64,000 nucleotides of DNA from Actinomycetota bacterium (GTDB lineage: Bacteria > Actinomycetota > Geothermincolia > Geothermincolales > RBG-13-55-18). The position numbers and the translations under genes were made by a program. A model generated the notes under the pieces. The model saw nothing but the letters and a program-made list of their open reading frames with translations. It searched no databases and was not told the DNA's origin. The stretch is from positions 61,451-125,450 of the forward strand of contig JBFLWJ010000007.1 in assembly GCA_040757835.1 (NCBI GenBank), read 5' to 3'. Shown in pieces: positions 14,917 to 24,849 of this stretch; position 1 is the first letter of the stretch, and every line of letters begins with the position of its first letter.

Positions 14917-16341
14917 ATGATACGCACTGTCGAGGAATACCACGACAGCCTCAAGGCCATGAAACCCAACGTCTACATGGGGGGCGAGGTGCTGGGAAGA
15001 GACGGTCTCCCGGGTACGGACATCATGGACCTGACCATCGAGCTGGCCCACGCCAAGGACGTCCAGCACCTGACCACCGCCAAGTCACACCTGAGCGGGG
15101 AGACCATCAGCCGTTTCTGCCATATCCACCAGAGTGCCGAAGACCTGCTGGCCAAGCAGGAGATGACGCGCATGGCCTGCCGCCTGGTGGGCGGCTGTAT
15201 CGCCCGCTGCATGGGCATCGACGCCATGAACTCCCTGTCGGTCATCACCTACCAGTGCGACCAGGCCTATGGCACCGAATACCACCAGCGCTTCCTCGAG
15301 TACCTCAAGTTCTGGCAGGCCAACGACATCGTGGGCTGCTGCGCCCAGACCGACGTCAAGGGCCACCGCAAGCGCAGGCCGCACGAACAGACCGACCCCG
15401 ACCTCTACCTGCGCGTGGTAGAGCGGCGCCCCGACGGCATCGTGGTGCGCGGCGCCAAGGCCCATAACTCCTTCGCCCCCCTGGCCGACGAGATCATCGT
15501 CACTCCCACCCGCTTCCTCACCCCCGAGGAGAAGGACTGGGCCGTGGCCTTCGGCATCCCCGGCGACTGGCCGGGCGTGAAGCTGGTATGCCGCGGCGCC
15601 AAGTACCGCGACCGTGTCCCCGAGGTGGCAACAGCTCTCTCCGGCAAGGGGGAGATCGAGTCCCTGACCATCTTCGACGACGTCTTCATCCCCTACGAGC
15701 GGGTCTTCCTCGACGGTGAGACGGAGTTCGGGGGCCAGCTGGCCCTGCTGTTCTCCCTCTACCACCGCCACTCCTACACCGGATGCAAGCCGGCCATGTC
15801 CGACGTGATCATGGGGACCACCGCCCTGGCGGCGGAGTATAACGGCATCGAGCGCGAGGGCCACGTGCGCCACGCCCTTGCCGAGCTCATCAGCGTGGCG
15901 GAGCTGGTATACGGCTGCGGTATCGCGGCGGCGGTAAAGTCCTCCAAGACCCCCTCGGGCACCCAGATGCCCGACGTGGTCTTCTGCAACGTGGCGCGAA
16001 AGCACGCCGGGGTAAACCTCTACCACGAGTACGACCTGCTCTCGGAGGTGGCGGGCGGGCTGCCGGCCACCCTCCCCTACAGCGAGGAATTGACCAGCCC
16101 CGAGGTGGGCGAGCTGGTGAAGAAGTACATCATGCGCGCTGACGGCGTCAGCGCGGAGGATGTCTATAAGTGCTTCGCGTGGATCAGCGACTTCTCCTGT
16201 TCGTCCATGGCCGGCGTGATGCAATACGCCGGCGTGCACGGCGGCGGCTCCCCCATCATGGAGGACATCGCCATCCTGGGCACTTACGATATCCAGGAGA
16301 AGAAGCAGATCGCCAAGAACCTGGCCGGCATAGAGAGCTGA
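14917..16341 (+). CDS. abfD: 4-hydroxybutyryl-CoA dehydratase/vinylacetyl-CoA isomerase
   Basis: The 474-residue product belongs to the HpaB/4-hydroxybutyryl-CoA dehydratase family. The [4Fe-4S] ligands known for this enzyme are all visible: C94-x3-C98 (VGGCIARC), H283 and C290 (H-R-H-S-Y-T-G-C), with the same His-to-Cys spacing as the characterised clostridial enzyme. This argues for the radical dehydratase rather than a flavin monooxygenase. It converts 4-hydroxybutyryl-CoA to crotonyl-CoA, in 4-aminobutyrate fermentation or in autotrophic cycles. GGAGGGG precedes ATG 14917. No other pathway gene is adjacent, so the pathway is undetermined. Confidence 0.87.
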   Translation: MIRTVEEYHDSLKAMKPNVYMGGEVLGRDGLPGTDIMDLTIELAHAKDVQHLTTAKSHLSGETISRFCHIHQSAEDLLAKQEMTRMACRLVGGCIARCMGIDAMNSLSVITYQCDQAYGTEYHQRFLEYLKFWQANDIVGCCAQTDVKGHRKRRPHEQTDPDLYLRVVERRPDGIVVRGAKAHNSFAPLADEIIVTPTRFLTPEEKDWAVAFGIPGDWPGVKLVCRGAKYRDRVPEVATALSGKGEIESLTIFDDVFIPYERVFLDGETEFGGQLALLFSLYHRHSYTGCKPAMSDVIMGTTALAAEYNGIEREGHVRHALAELISVAELVYGCGIAAAVKSSKTPSGTQMPDVVFCNVARKHAGVNLYHEYDLLSEVAGGLPATLPYSEELTSPEVGELVKKYIMRADGVSAEDVYKCFAWISDFSCSSMAGVMQYAGVHGGGSPIMEDIAILGTYDIQEKKQIAKNLAGIES

Positions 16342-16445
16342 TACGGGAGCCGCTCGCTCGCGGACGAGAAACAGAGGCGGAAAAGGGACGTGGGAGACCC
16401 GCGTTCCTTTCGCTTCTTCTTCATGGGGGTGCAGGTACAGCGGGC

Positions 16446-18659
16446 TTACGCGGTACCGCCGCCGTCGCGCAGGGGCATGGTGAAACGGAATACGGTTCCG
16501 CCCTCCTCGCGCGCCTCGCACCATATCCTCCCCCCGTGCGCCTCCACTATGCGCCTGGCGATGTACAGGCCCAGGCCCAGGCCCGGGGTGGAGTGGTGGA
16601 GCACCCCCCCGGACTGGTAGAAACGGTCGAAGACGCGGTCGCGCTCTCCCTCCGGTATGCCAACTCCGCGGTCGAACACCGATACGAGCGCCTCCCTGCC
16701 GCCCTGCCCGAGGTGGACCTCGACGGGAGATTCCGGCGGCGAGTACTTCGCCGCGTTGTCGAGGAGGATGATCATGAGTCTCACGAACTTCTCGGGGTCA
16801 AGCCATGCTTCCCCGGGGTCCTCTACGCTGGAGATCTCGATGCTCCTGTCGCCTATCCTTGCCGACATCTCCTCGACTGCGCCGCGCACCAGGGGTTCCA
16901 GGGCGTGCCCGCTCCGCTCCAGGGACATGAAGCCGCGCTCGATGCGGGAAACGTCCAGCAGGTCCTCGACTACGCCGGTGAGTTTGTTCGCTCCCTTGAC
17001 TATCCCCGCCAGGGAAGTCGCCAGGTCCTCGCGGGTCATCCCCATCCCGTATCTCTGCAGGGTATCCGCATAGCCCTCGATGAGCGTAGCCGGATGTCGC
17101 AGCTCGTGGGCGGCGATGTCCAGGAAGTCCCTCAGCTGGGCGGCCCTGGCCTCCAGCTCGAGCTCGTAGGTCTTTTTCTCGGTGATGTCCATGATGGAGG
17201 CCACGCTGCTGTCCATGCCCGGGAGCGTGCTGACGACGATGATGGTGTTGAGGATGCGGCCGTCGCGCCGCACCGTGCGCGCCTCGTACCTCACCGGTCC
17301 TTTCAACTCACCCTTAAGGAGGCGCAGTGAGTAGCGCTTGATGAACCCACGGTCTTCGGGGTGGACGAACTCCAGGTATTTCCTCTTGCCCACCACCTCT
17401 TCCCTGGAATAGCCCAACAGCTTGCCTATCTCCTGGTTGGCATCGAGGATGGTGCCGTCTATCCCCAGGATGACCATGGCACTGCCGGTCGATTCGAAGG
17501 TCACTCGGTATTTCTCCTCGCTTTCCCGCAGAGACGACACCAGTTCGTCGTGTTCGGTGATGTCCCGGACCACCGCGATAACCTGGTCCTCGAGGGCCGG
17601 CAGCATCCTCGCCTCGTACCTCTTCAGGGCTTGTGGTGACGGCAGGGTGTACTCGAAGGAGCGCGGCTCCCTGTTCTCGCCGACATCGCGGATGAGGTTC
17701 GCGGCGATATCACCGACCCCCGGGGGAAGCATGTCGAACACCTTCTTGCCCAGAAAGTCCTCTGGCTTCGCGTAGAGATAGGCGGAACGGCCGGCCCCGT
17801 AATCGAGGATGGTGCCGTCAAGGCTGAAGCGGAAATACAGGTCGGGCAAAGCCTGGAAGATGGCCTCGATCTCGCGGCTGCGGAGGGAGAGCTTGTCCTC
17901 CGCTTCCTTGCGCTCTGTGATGTCGCGGGAGTTGATGACCATTCCCTGCACGGCCGGATCGTCCAGGAGGTTGAAGGAGCTGGCCTCGTGGACGCGCCAA
18001 CCTCCATCCATGTGCCGTATGCGCAGCTTGATATTCCCGGAGATCCCGGGGTGGCCAATTGCATAATCAAGTGCAGCCCGCGCCGCCTGCCGCTCGTCGG
18101 GGTGGATGAATCCCATCAGGTCCCTGCCGACGATCTCCCCCTGCCGGTATCCCAGCAGGCGCTCAACGGACGGGCCGGTATAGACGATCCTGCCATCGGC
18201 ACTCAGCACCGTGACCAGGTCGAGGGCGTTCTCGATGAGCATGCGGAAGAAGCCCTCACTGCTGGCCAGGGCCTCCTCCGCCAGGCGCCGTTCGGTGATG
18301 TCCATGCCCACCGCGACGATGATGTCCCGCCGGCTCTTCCCGGCGCTGACGACGGCCGCCTTCCAGGATATAATCCTCTTTTTTCCATTCTTGGTAGTAA
18401 TTGGCAACTCCACTGCATCGGGCAGTTCTCCCTCTCCATAGCTGTCCAGGTATGCGCCGACCGCCTCTTTGGTCGAGTCCGTGACGGAGAATTCCGAGAA
18501 AGATCTTCCCAAGACTTCCGCACTGGTGAGACCAGTTAATTCCTCCATGGCGGAATTGAAGACGAGGATGCGTCCCTCCGGGTCGAGGGCTGAGAGCAGC
18601 AGCCCAGTCTCCTCGAAGATAGCTTCAAAGGATATGCCCAAACGCTTCTTCATACCCAT
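16446..18659 (-). CDS. Multi-PAS sensor histidine kinase (cytoplasmic)
   Basis: The 737-residue product has about four PAS domains in series (roughly residues 8-120, 130-250, 255-370, 385-500). A HisKA domain follows with phospho-acceptor H in A-A-H-E-L-R-H-P (near 520). The HATPase_c domain has N-A-A-K-Y-S, F-D-R-G-V-G-I and G-L-G-L-G-L-Y-I-A-R-R boxes. No transmembrane segment is present, so it senses an intracellular signal. No response regulator is adjacent. The start is ATG 18659, or ATG two codons later. Confidence 0.87.
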   Translation of the reverse strand: MGMKKRLGISFEAIFEETGLLLSALDPEGRILVFNSAMEELTGLTSAEVLGRSFSEFSVTDSTKEAVGAYLDSYGEGELPDAVELPITTKNGKKRIISWKAAVVSAGKSRRDIIVAVGMDITERRLAEEALASSEGFFRMLIENALDLVTVLSADGRIVYTGPSVERLLGYRQGEIVGRDLMGFIHPDERQAARAALDYAIGHPGISGNIKLRIRHMDGGWRVHEASSFNLLDDPAVQGMVINSRDITERKEAEDKLSLRSREIEAIFQALPDLYFRFSLDGTILDYGAGRSAYLYAKPEDFLGKKVFDMLPPGVGDIAANLIRDVGENREPRSFEYTLPSPQALKRYEARMLPALEDQVIAVVRDITEHDELVSSLRESEEKYRVTFESTGSAMVILGIDGTILDANQEIGKLLGYSREEVVGKRKYLEFVHPEDRGFIKRYSLRLLKGELKGPVRYEARTVRRDGRILNTIIVVSTLPGMDSSVASIMDITEKKTYELELEARAAQLRDFLDIAAHELRHPATLIEGYADTLQRYGMGMTREDLATSLAGIVKGANKLTGVVEDLLDVSRIERGFMSLERSGHALEPLVRGAVEEMSARIGDRSIEISSVEDPGEAWLDPEKFVRLMIILLDNAAKYSPPESPVEVHLGQGGREALVSVFDRGVGIPEGERDRVFDRFYQSGGVLHHSTPGLGLGLYIARRIVEAHGGRIWCEAREEGGTVFRFTMPLRDGGGTA

Positions 18660-18884
18660 TCTACCCTTTCTGCACTGCTCGGCTTGCTTCGCCTACAACA
18701 TATATTACTCCCGCCGCGCCCATCCTGCATGGGCGGTGCCGCGTGGAACCGGCACGTCCGGGATCAACCCCGGCCCGTGCAACGATCACGGTGCGGCGGC
18801 CACCGCGCTTTCGTGCCGTGAAGGAAAGCGCAACAAAGCCGGCGAAGAAGGCGTAGAGGCCATCCGCGAGCAAGGGGGGAGATC

Positions 18885-20702
18885 ATGGGAATCCTTAGAC
18901 ACAGGCTGCTGGCGGCCGCGCTCTGCCTGGCCGTCCTGTCGCTGCTGCTCACCATGGCCCTGGGATGCGGGGGCACGACAACGGCGGAGAAGGTCAGCAG
19001 GCCGGGCGAATATTCCGGCTACTCTCAGCCCGATTACGCCTCCTGGGAGACCACCTCGCAGTACGTGCCCATGCGCGACGGCACCAGGATCGCCGTGGAC
19101 GTCTACCGGCCCACACAGGGGCCGGAGGGCAAGGTCCCAGCCGTGCTCATCATGACCCCCTACCACCGTGCCAGCGTGAAGGACGGCGAGGTCATCGACC
19201 TCATGACCGACCCCGGATCCCCCACCCGCACCATCGTATCCTACGGCTACGCCGTTGTGTGCGCCGACATCCGCGGCACCGGCGCCTCCTTCGGGACGCG
19301 TTTCGGCATCTTCTCCCCCCCGGAGGTCGAGGACGGCAGCGACCTGGTGGACTGGATAGCGGCGCAGGAATGGTGCGACGGCAACGTGGGCATGATGGGC
19401 CAGTCCTATCTGGCCATCATCCAGTTCATGAACGCCTCCAACCGTAACCCCCACCTCAAGGCCATCGTCCCCCGCTACGGCGCCCTCGACCTCTACGACT
19501 TCGTCTACCCCGGGGGCATCCTAGACTTCAACTTCGTGCAGGTCTACGACATGGCAATGAAACTGCTCAACGGCAACCGCTCCGCGCCGGGCGTGGGCGT
19601 CTATCCCAGCAAGCCGGTGGACGAGGACTCGGACGGGAGTTTGCTGGCCGCGGCGACGGCGGAGCACGCGGCCAACACCGACCTGGTGGTGCTGGCGGAC
19701 CAGATGGTCTACCGGGACAGCGTGGTGGACACCCCGTACGGCGAGCCCATGGGCTATCCCGCCGCCAGCCCGTCGGGGCACCTGGAGGAGATAGAGGAGT
19801 CGGGCGTGGCCATCTACAACATGGGCGGGTGGCTGGACTGCTACTCCACGGATACCATTTCCTTCCAGCAAACGCTGAGCAACGATAGAAAGTGCCTCAT
19901 CGGCGACTACGACCACACACAGGGCTTCGAGGGATCGGCCATCGAGTGCGTGCGCTTCTTCGACCGCTACCTCAAGGGCATCGAGAACGGCTTCGAGGAG
20001 GAGGAGCCCTATTACATCTACACGACCGGGAGCGGCGAGTGGGGCTTCTACGAGGAGTGGCCACCGCCCGGGGCGGAAGCGACTCCGTACTATTTCGAGG
20101 GTGGCGGCTCCCTCAGCAACACTGCGCCAGCGGATGGGGAGGCCGTGGGCACCTACGAGGTGGACTACACCACCAGCAGCGGCAAGCAGACACGCTGGCT
20201 GGCCATGACCGGGGAGCCCAGCGAATACGAGGACCGGGCGGCGGAGGACGAGAAATGCCTTACCTTCACCACGGAGCCCCTTGCGCAGGATATGGAGGTC
20301 AGCGGCTTTCCCGTCCTGGTCCTGAAGGTGTCCTCTACCGCCACGGACGGCGACTTCTTCGTATACCTGGAGGATATCGACGAGGAAGGCTACGCGCAGT
20401 ACAAGTCCGAGGGACAGCTGCGGGCTTCGCTGCGCGCGCTCAGCGAGCGCCCCTGGTCTCCGCTGCTGCCCTACCACCGCAGCTTCCAGGCGGACGTACA
20501 GCCGCTGGTGCCAGGGGAGCAGGCTGAGCTGGTCATAGGGCTCTTCCCCGTCTCCCATGTCTTCAAGCAGGGGCACAGCATACGCATATCGCTGGCCGGA
20601 GCGGACAAGGACAACTTCCGCACGCCGCAGCTCAGCCCTCCCCCGACCTGGCAGGTCTACGGGGGTTCGTACGTGGAGCTGCCGCTCGTCTCCTCGGACT
20701 AG
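18885..20702 (+). CDS. CocE/NonD family hydrolase (peptidase S15), lipoprotein
   Basis: The 605-residue product starts with a lipoprotein signal (lipobox near A-L-G-C, Cys about residue 28). The alpha/beta hydrolase part has Y-V-P-M-R-D-G-T-R-I-A-V-D-V-Y, V-C-A-D-I-R-G-T-G-A-S and the nucleophile elbow G-Q-S-Y-L-A (Ser near 182). The C-terminal jelly-roll region of X-Pro-dipeptidyl-peptidase-like proteins is present (S-H-V-F-K-Q-G-H-S-I-R-I). It is an exported acyl or peptide hydrolase whose substrate cannot be told from sequence. A GGGGGGA site supports ATG 18885. A second family member lies at 26678-28576. Confidence 0.85.
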   Translation: MGILRHRLLAAALCLAVLSLLLTMALGCGGTTTAEKVSRPGEYSGYSQPDYASWETTSQYVPMRDGTRIAVDVYRPTQGPEGKVPAVLIMTPYHRASVKDGEVIDLMTDPGSPTRTIVSYGYAVVCADIRGTGASFGTRFGIFSPPEVEDGSDLVDWIAAQEWCDGNVGMMGQSYLAIIQFMNASNRNPHLKAIVPRYGALDLYDFVYPGGILDFNFVQVYDMAMKLLNGNRSAPGVGVYPSKPVDEDSDGSLLAAATAEHAANTDLVVLADQMVYRDSVVDTPYGEPMGYPAASPSGHLEEIEESGVAIYNMGGWLDCYSTDTISFQQTLSNDRKCLIGDYDHTQGFEGSAIECVRFFDRYLKGIENGFEEEEPYYIYTTGSGEWGFYEEWPPPGAEATPYYFEGGGSLSNTAPADGEAVGTYEVDYTTSSGKQTRWLAMTGEPSEYEDRAAEDEKCLTFTTEPLAQDMEVSGFPVLVLKVSSTATDGDFFVYLEDIDEEGYAQYKSEGQLRASLRALSERPWSPLLPYHRSFQADVQPLVPGEQAELVIGLFPVSHVFKQGHSIRISLAGADKDNFRTPQLSPPPTWQVYGGSYVELPLVSSD

Positions 20703-20708
20703 CAGGCT

Positions 20709-20742
20709 GAGGGGTCAGGCCTATTTCCGGGCCTGACCCCTC
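20709..20742. terminator. Bidirectional hairpin between convergent genes
   Basis: A 12-bp perfect stem (GAGGGGTCAGGC / GCCTGACCCCTC) with a short loop sits between the stops of the S15 hydrolase and the large surface protein and is followed by CTTTT. Its arms reuse the GGGGTCAGG of the MITE family, suggesting a repeat remnant now serving as a terminator. Confidence 0.65.
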
Positions 20743-20748
20743 GGCTTT

Positions 20749-23700
20749 TCAGGTGCCGCCGTTGAAGAGTATTGTCCCGCTCGACCCCACAGCCCACATG
20801 TGGGTGGGGTCGAGTATATCGATGTCCATGATGTCCACGCCGGAGTCGGCCACGTCCTGGACTATCCAGTCGGAGCCGTCCCAGAAGCGGATAGTCCCGT
20901 ACCATGCACCCACCCAGGCCTGGCTGTCGGAGAGGGCGGCGGTACTGACCAGGCCCTCCGAGAGGCCGGAAAAATGCGTATCCCATGTAGAGCCGTCATA
21001 GTAGTAAAGGTTCACTCCCACTACCCATATATTGCCTTCGTCCGCGACCCATATATCGCCCAGATCGTCGCTGGGTGCTCCTGCCACCGGGCTCCAACTG
21101 CTTCCGTCATAGAAGATCATGGTGTCGTTGGCGCCAACCGCCCACACGTGGCTGGCATCTGTGCCCATGACGCTGTAGAGATCGTTGGCGGTGCCGCTGG
21201 CCTGGTTGCCCCAGGAGGTGCCGTTGAAGAAGCGGACGGTCCCGTTCGACCCCACCGCCCATACGTGGCTGGCGTCCGCGGCATAGACGCTGTTGAGATC
21301 GTTGGCGGTGCCGCTGGCCTGGTTGCCCCAGGAGGTGCCGTTGTAATAGCGGATGGTCCCATTATACCCGACGGCCCACACGCGGTTGGCGGCCGCGGCG
21401 TAGACGTCGTATAGCGGCATGGTAGTGCCGCTGGCCTGGTTGCCCCAGGAGGTGCCGTTGAAGAAGCGGACGGTCCCGTTCGACCCCACCGCCCATACGT
21501 GGCTGGCGTCGTACGCGGACACACCATTGAGATATTCAGTGGTCCCGGAGGACTGGGCGTCCCAGGTGCCGGGGCCTCCGCCCCCTCCGCCCGACGAGGT
21601 GAAATCCACACCGTTGGAGGTGATCTTGATCTCGAGCGGTCCCCATTTGTGGAAGATGTGGGTCACCTTGACCTTGACCGTGCCGGAGACGCCCGCCGGC
21701 ACCCGGCACTTGATCTGGTTATCTGACCAGGAGACATATTCGGTCGGCTTCTTGCCCCCGAAAGAGACATAAGAGCCGTTCTCCCTCGTGTTGCCGAAGC
21801 CGGTGCCGTTTATGGTCACCAGCGTGCCCACTTCTCCCGTCGGTGGTGACAGGCTGTATATCCGCACCGACTTGAAGAGCAGCATATCCCATTCGATGGC
21901 GCGGAACTTCTCGTTCACCAGCCAGTAGGTCCAGACCCACTTGTAGATACCGACCTCGATGCCGAACTTGATCCCGATGTCGATATCCAGCGCGGCATAC
22001 ATGGCCAGCAGCGGGTGACCGGGGTGGGCCGTGTTGGGATCACCGGTTATCCTCTCCCCCGCCAGGATATTCAGGTAGGGGCCCAGGATATCGTAGAGAA
22101 GTATCCCCACCTGAGGACCGAAGGAGAAAGTACAGTCCGAGGCGGTGAAGGGACCCGCCAGCTCTGGATACCTGATGGTGAAAGTGCTGTCGAAGTCCTT
22201 GTCGGTCGACCAGCCAGAGGCGCTGTTCCAGGAACAGCCGGCAGAGATGGTGGAGGTCTGGGTCACCCCCGCGGTGATCCCCATGTCTATATTTCCGTCC
22301 ACCCCCACGGCCAGCTGGATATACGGGGTCAGCCATACCGGGACCGGACCCGCCATGAACTTGATCCGTGTCAGGTCTATTTTAGTGCCCGGAATGGTCA
22401 TCACGAATTCGTCGGCGCTGAAGTCGCCGTGGATGGTGACGTCTATGGCCACTTCCTCGGTGAAGGAAGCCCCGAAGGCCACGCTCTTCAGCTCCACCGA
22501 GGGCGGTGTGACTTTCGGCACCCAGTAAGGCACTCCCCATTTGTATTTCTTGACCCATTCCAGGTCCGGCGGCGTGTAATCGATGTCGATGGTGAAATCG
22601 AGGTCCAGCTCGATGCCCACTGAGCCGGTGAGGTCCACGTAGTTGCCCCCGGTCCCTACCTGCTGCGAGACGCTCAGCTCCTTGTCGAAGTGGACCAGGG
22701 AGGCGGTGTTGAAGGCATCGGCCGCCGCGACCCCGGCCACCTGGCTCCCGGAAAGAGAGATATTACCCTGCCAGATGGCTTCCTCCAGGCCGGCCGAGAT
22801 GACGGTGAGGGTAGTCTTGCCGCCCCCACGGTCCACGCCGACGATCTTGTAGAGGAAACCGTCCGGAGCGTCCGGGGAATCGCTGAGGATGACGTCGCCC
22901 GCCATGAGGTCTGCTATGACCGAGGTGCTGCCATCGAAGGTGACGATCCTCTTGTCCCCCGACTGCACCACGCTCTCCAGGAGGTCGATCTCGGCCTGGG
23001 TCAGCACCTTGGTGGTTGCGGGGATGACCGGGGGCTCGTAGAGGGCGCCGGTGGAACAGTGGCCGCCGCTCTTCCCCTCGTAGGTGAAATACTCCGACCT
23101 CTCCGCCACCACCGGGCCATCGGCGTCCACCCAGGTGGAGACGTCGGTGCTGGCGAGGCCGGGCAGGCCGTCCAGCATGATGGACCTCCTGGTACCGGCC
23201 TCGAGGGTGAAGGAATAGGGGGCGGCGGAGGAACCGGGGGGAAGCTGGAAGTGCAGGGTCACCTGCTTGTCGGTCTCCCCCGGGTTCTGCACCAGGACAT
23301 AGGTGTCGAAATCCCCGCCCGTGTAGCCCTCGGCCAGGTACCAGTCGCACTCGGGCCGGATGGCTCCGGCGCAGTCGTGGCCGTCCTTCTTGCCAAAGTA
23401 GTCGAAGTAGACGGCACGCTCCGCCACCACCGGCTTGTCCGCCGCGACCGTGGTGGAGACGTCGGTTGAGGCAAGGCCGGGCAGGCCGTCCAGCATGACC
23501 GACTGCCTGGTCCCCGCGGGCAGGTCGAAGGAGAAGGGAGGCGCGGAGGCACCCGGCGGGAGCTGGAAAGTGAAAGTGACGCGGGTGCTTTCCTCCCCGG
23601 GGTTCTGCACCAGCACGTAGGTGTCGAACCCGCCGCCGGTATAGCCCTCGGCCAGGTACCAGTTGTTCGAGGTCTTGGGGACGCCGGCCGAGTCGTGTCC

Positions 23701-24501
23701 CCCGGGCTTGCCGTTGTAATCGAAGTACATGGCCCGCTCCGCCACCACGCCGATGGGGCTGGAGACCTTGGTGGCCACGTCGGTTGAGGAGAGGCCGGGC
23801 AGGGTGTCCAGGTTGATGGACTTCCTGGTGCCGGCCGGGAGGTCGAAGGAGTAGGAGGGCGCGGAGGCGCCGGGCGGGAGCTGGAAATCGAGGGTGACTG
23901 TGGTATCTGCGGCACTCGGGTTCTGTACCAGCACCCAGGTGTCGAAGTCTCCGCCGGTGTAGCCCTCGGCCAGGAACCATTCGCTGGCGGGGTATTTCAC
24001 CCCTATGGAATCGTGACCGCCCGCCTTGCCGTTGTAACTGAAGTACATGGCCCGCTCCGCCACCACCGGCCTGGTGGCCGTGACCTTGGTGGAGACGTCG
24101 GTGGAGGAGAGGCCCGGGAGCCCGTCCAGCCTGATGGACTGCCTGGACCCGGCGGGGAGGTTGAAGGAGTAGGGATCGGCCTTGCTGCCCGGTGGGAGCT
24201 GGAAGTTGAGGGTGACGTCGGCGGCCTCCTCCCCCGGATTCTGCACCAGCACCCAGGTGTCGAAGTCCCCGCCGGTAAAGCCCTCGGCCAGGTACCAGAC
24301 GGTGGCCTCCTCGCTGGTCAGCGTCCTGGCGATCTCGGCTGCCGCCTCAACCTCGTCCGCGGAGGCTTCCGCCCGGGCGGGAGGGAGCAGGGGCGTGAGG
24401 AGAGCCAGGGCCAGAAGGAAGCATAAGAAAAGAACGGCGGCGGAATAGCCGCGCTTACCACCGCCGCGGTGTGAAACCTGTGAGACCCGCCGTGAAGACA
24501 T
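20749..24501 (-). CDS. Large surface protein: DUF5719-like repeats, IPT domain and propeller-like repeats
   Basis: The 1250-residue product starts at ATG 24501, after GGGAGGTGG; an in-frame ATG six codons upstream is less likely. A signal peptide ends near P-A-R-A-E-A. Four modules of W-Y/F-L-A-E-G-x-T-G-G...F-D-T-W/Y-V-L-V-Q-N-P follow (about residues 45-480), then a 400-residue region of unknown fold. An IPT/TIG domain (I-Y-S-L-S-P-P-T-G-E-V-G-T-L-V-T-I-N-G-T-G-F-G) comes next. The C-terminus holds about seven repeats with H-V-W-A-V-G-S-N-G-T and N-G-T-S-W-G, as in a beta-propeller. The DNA of several repeats is nearly identical (21190-21500). The family suggests adhesion or display at the cell surface. 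Confidence 0.83.
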   Translation of the reverse strand: MSSRRVSQVSHRGGGKRGYSAAVLFLCFLLALALLTPLLPPARAEASADEVEAAAEIARTLTSEEATVWYLAEGFTGGDFDTWVLVQNPGEEAADVTLNFQLPPGSKADPYSFNLPAGSRQSIRLDGLPGLSSTDVSTKVTATRPVVAERAMYFSYNGKAGGHDSIGVKYPASEWFLAEGYTGGDFDTWVLVQNPSAADTTVTLDFQLPPGASAPSYSFDLPAGTRKSINLDTLPGLSSTDVATKVSSPIGVVAERAMYFDYNGKPGGHDSAGVPKTSNNWYLAEGYTGGGFDTYVLVQNPGEESTRVTFTFQLPPGASAPPFSFDLPAGTRQSVMLDGLPGLASTDVSTTVAADKPVVAERAVYFDYFGKKDGHDCAGAIRPECDWYLAEGYTGGDFDTYVLVQNPGETDKQVTLHFQLPPGSSAAPYSFTLEAGTRRSIMLDGLPGLASTDVSTWVDADGPVVAERSEYFTYEGKSGGHCSTGALYEPPVIPATTKVLTQAEIDLLESVVQSGDKRIVTFDGSTSVIADLMAGDVILSDSPDAPDGFLYKIVGVDRGGGKTTLTVISAGLEEAIWQGNISLSGSQVAGVAAADAFNTASLVHFDKELSVSQQVGTGGNYVDLTGSVGIELDLDFTIDIDYTPPDLEWVKKYKWGVPYWVPKVTPPSVELKSVAFGASFTEEVAIDVTIHGDFSADEFVMTIPGTKIDLTRIKFMAGPVPVWLTPYIQLAVGVDGNIDMGITAGVTQTSTISAGCSWNSASGWSTDKDFDSTFTIRYPELAGPFTASDCTFSFGPQVGILLYDILGPYLNILAGERITGDPNTAHPGHPLLAMYAALDIDIGIKFGIEVGIYKWVWTYWLVNEKFRAIEWDMLLFKSVRIYSLSPPTGEVGTLVTINGTGFGNTRENGSYVSFGGKKPTEYVSWSDNQIKCRVPAGVSGTVKVKVTHIFHKWGPLEIKITSNGVDFTSSGGGGGGPGTWDAQSSGTTEYLNGVSAYDASHVWAVGSNGTVRFFNGTSWGNQASGTTMPLYDVYAAAANRVWAVGYNGTIRYYNGTSWGNQASGTANDLNSVYAADASHVWAVGSNGTVRFFNGTSWGNQASGTANDLYSVMGTDASHVWAVGANDTMIFYDGSSWSPVAGAPSDDLGDIWVADEGNIWVVGVNLYYYDGSTWDTHFSGLSEGLVSTAALSDSQAWVGAWYGTIRFWDGSDWIVQDVADSGVDIMDIDILDPTHMWAVGSSGTILFNGGT

Positions 24502-24849
24502 CGCAGCCACCTCCCGCATTCGGTAGTTCCTCCCCGATTCCCTTCCTACGACGATTATTCTCTAACCCGACAAGGCGGTCAACAAAGCGCAACCCGACCC
24601 GGTGGCAGGCTCGAATCCCTGTCTTCGTGAGGAGGATCTTCGGCGGTGTTGCCTGAATACGCGCGGATCGCCGTCGGCGCATATACGACTGTAGCGACAA
24701 CAGCACGATCCCGTGACAGACCAGGCTACCCTGCAGCGATCCCAGATGTGCCACGTTCGTGTTTAGCGTCCACGCGGCAGTGCAATAATTAATAAAGCGT
24801 CGGGCCTTTATGGGGCCGCAGTTAGCGAAGTAAGGAGGCGAACTCTTCC
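24502..24849. other. Intergenic region upstream of the second RiPP-like locus
   Basis: I see no credible gene in this 348-bp divergent gap. An AT-rich patch (CAATAATTAATAAAGCG, near 24783) is the best candidate for a plus-strand promoter of the 74-residue protein gene. A GGAGG at about 24834 serves it as a distant ribosome binding site. Confidence 0.4.

Noticed and set aside
15085..16524. Long antisense frame over the dehydratase gene
   Set aside because: It is a GC-rich shadow frame of a confidently assigned gene.
18760..18884. Cyclic-di-GMP riboswitch-like leader before the S15 hydrolase (GCGCAACAAAGCC)
   Set aside because: Only one short block resembles the consensus; the GCAAACC partner and tetraloop receptor are missing.
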